DNA from: JAIOSF01 sp963677755
GTDB lineage: Bacteria; Campylobacterota; Campylobacteria; Campylobacterales; Arcobacteraceae
Direction: 5' to 3'
Length of the DNA stretch: 64,000 bases
Assembly: GCA_963677755.1 (NCBI GenBank)
Contig: OY782506.1
Coordinates: forward strand, 434,001 to 498,000
Shown: positions 62,682 through 64,000 of the stretch, one piece after another
Layout of the letters: each line of letters begins with the position of its first letter
Position numbering within the stretch: the stretch's first letter is position 1
Position numbers and translations under genes: made by a program
Notes under the pieces: model-generated
What the model was told of the DNA's origin: nothing
The model's database searches: none
Seen by the model: the letters and a program-made list of their open reading frames with translations, nothing else

Positions 62682-64000
62682 CTACTTCTTATTATCAAAA
62701 ATTCTCTCAGTAAACTCTGCAAATTTCCCTCTCACAGCTTTATCCAACTCTATAGCAAACATTGAAAGTTCAGGGTGTTTATGACTTGTTTGTTTTAATA
62801 AAGTAGTCAAACCATTATTGTATTTATTTAGGTACAAGTTATCTATTTGTCTATTTGAACCTATTACAATTGCACTACAACTTTCATCAAGTCTTGATAA
62901 GATAAGTTGTGTAGTGTTTTCACTACTATTTTGCCACTCATCCATGATAACTATTGCATCACTTAGAGTTCTTCCTCTTGCTTCCCCTGGCCATAACATC
63001 TCAATATTATATTTACTGATAAGTTCCTCTATTTTTGATTTAATAGATTCTTGGTTCTCTTTGTTTTCACCTTTTTTAAGTCGTTTTTTTGCTATAAATT
63101 CTAGTGTATCGTATAAAGCCATATTATAGATTCTAAATTTCTCATCATTTCCAGCTAGATACCCTACATCTGCACCTTTATCAAGTGATTCTACAGAGTT
63201 TCTTACATAAACTATCTTTTCATAAGCACCTATATCTATAAGCCTCATAGCTGAGGCTATACTCATTAAAGTTTTTCCACTACCAGCTTTTGCATCAATA
63301 ACCATTAGATTGTACATATTAGATAAAATTGCTTTTAGAAAAAACTTTTGTTTAAGATTTGCAGGTCGAATTACTAGTGAATTAAAAAGAGAATCTTCAA
63401 TAATATCAATCTTTTCATTGATGATAACTCCATAAGTTGAGTTCCCATCAGTTGATAAAAATTTATAACAAAAATTCTGAATATGATATTCGGGGTCAAT
63501 ATCTTTAATATCTGTAAGATGAAGTGAGTTGAATCGTGATGAGTCTAGTTCAATCTCTTTTACAAATTCAAATTTTGGTATATCTGCTTTATCTTCATGG
63601 AGTGTTTCTGTTTTGATATTTGCAAAAAGAGCAAAAGTTCTAGCATAGATATCAATAGATAAAAATACAACTTTCTCCCCTTTGTAATACTCTTTTGCTA
63701 GTGAGGCAACTTCTATAATTCTTTTGTCATTGCTTTCTGCTAGATTGTGTTCTAACATCTCACTTTCATATTTATCTTTTGCGATAATATGAAGTTCAAT
63801 ATTTTCATCATACAGTTTTACAACTTTGAACCCTTTTTTATAATCAATCTCTTTAATTTTCGTAGATGCTAAAAATCTTGCAAACTGTCTTGATTGAAAA
63901 CCGAGTTCGTTAAATAATTTTTTTTTGTCTTCTAGTTCTATTAAAACTGTTTCTGGAACTACAACTACATTTGTACCATTATCGGCAATATTGTATAAGT
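62682..64000 (-). CDS. PIN-PhoH family ATPase/RNase-like protein (start outside window)
   Basis: The frame is open from the TAG at 62682-62684 through base 64000, so the N-terminus is missing; about 438 residues are visible. The first visible part (VVVVPETVLIELEDKKKLF, QSRQFARFLAS) is a PIN nuclease domain. The PhoH ATPase domain follows with Walker A DAKAGSGKT, LWPGEARGRTL and Walker B IVIMDEWQN. This fusion is known as the YlaK type, with RNA-directed unwinding and cleavage reported for relatives. Confidence 0.88.
   Translation of the reverse strand, partial: LYNIADNGTNVVVVPETVLIELEDKKKLFNELGFQSRQFARFLASTKIKEIDYKKGFKVVKLYDENIELHIIAKDKYESEMLEHNLAESNDKRIIEVASLAKEYYKGEKVVFLSIDIYARTFALFANIKTETLHEDKADIPKFEFVKEIELDSSRFNSLHLTDIKDIDPEYHIQNFCYKFLSTDGNSTYGVIINEKIDIIEDSLFNSLVIRPANLKQKFFLKAILSNMYNLMVIDAKAGSGKTLMSIASAMRLIDIGAYEKIVYVRNSVESLDKGADVGYLAGNDEKFRIYNMALYDTLEFIAKKRLKKGENKENQESIKSKIEELISKYNIEMLWPGEARGRTLSDAIVIMDEWQNSSENTTQLILSRLDESCSAIVIGSNRQIDNLYLNKYNNGLTTLLKQTSHKHPELSMFAIELDKAVRGKFAEFTERIFDNKK

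Overview
This window is AT-rich chromosomal DNA (roughly 70% A+T by eye). It most likely comes from an Arcobacter-type member of the Campylobacterota. The pointers are the run fmt-birA-parA-parB-atpF'FHAGDC followed by tolQRAB-pal-cpoB, the use of TTG starts, four histidine kinases with the same H-box (HQWRQPL), and an ATP synthase operon without the a and c subunits. No rRNA, tRNA, CRISPR array, phage or insertion sequence was recognised. Placement to family is inference from gene content.

Layout. 1-12000 is a signalling cluster: a partial kinase, a degenerate GGDEF/EAL protein, a PAS-GGDEF diguanylate cyclase, and an apparent operon kinase - periplasmic binding protein - kinase, with no response regulator. 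12000-32000 is core genome on the + strand: an epimerase, dnaG, ridA, rplU-rpmA-obg-proB-fmt-birA, parAB, atp genes, tol-pal genes and a SlyD-like isomerase. 32000-36850 (- strand) is a HlyD / RbbA-like / permease exporter. 37000-43500 holds fabD, a ParE-type toxin-antitoxin pair, mtnN, a BFD-like ferredoxin, a cyclophilin, a ten-helix membrane protein and a B12-binding radical SAM protein followed by an unlisted 51-residue membrane protein. 43600-47850 holds a chemoreceptor and a Cache kinase/regulator pair. 48500-59650 is a phosphate region. 59700-64000 holds a small basic protein, an HD-domain hydrolase, a HepT/MntA toxin-antitoxin pair and a partial PhoH-like ATPase.

The most rewarding part is the phosphate region. 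The Pst system is split into two - strand units, pstB-phoU-phoB-phoR and pstC-pstA, on either side of a + strand low-affinity transporter (pit); no pstS is present. Three - strand promoters (pstB, pstC and a CZB-domain chemoreceptor) share one architecture: TGTAA-N6-TGTAA (11-bp period), then exactly 11 bases, then a -10-like hexamer. The same paired repeat lies in the leader of pit, just before its start codon and in reverse orientation. This suggests that one PhoB-like regulator switches on Pst and a chemoreceptor while blocking pit. This model is inference, but the repeats and spacings are read directly from the sequence.

Other points: a PAS subtype with a D-C-V-C motif shared by a cyclase and a kinase; a perfect inverted repeat over the start codon of the Cache kinase; a long hairpin repeat between rpmA and obg; a dyad flanking the fabD -10; and a hairpin containing the stop codons of both pit and pstA.
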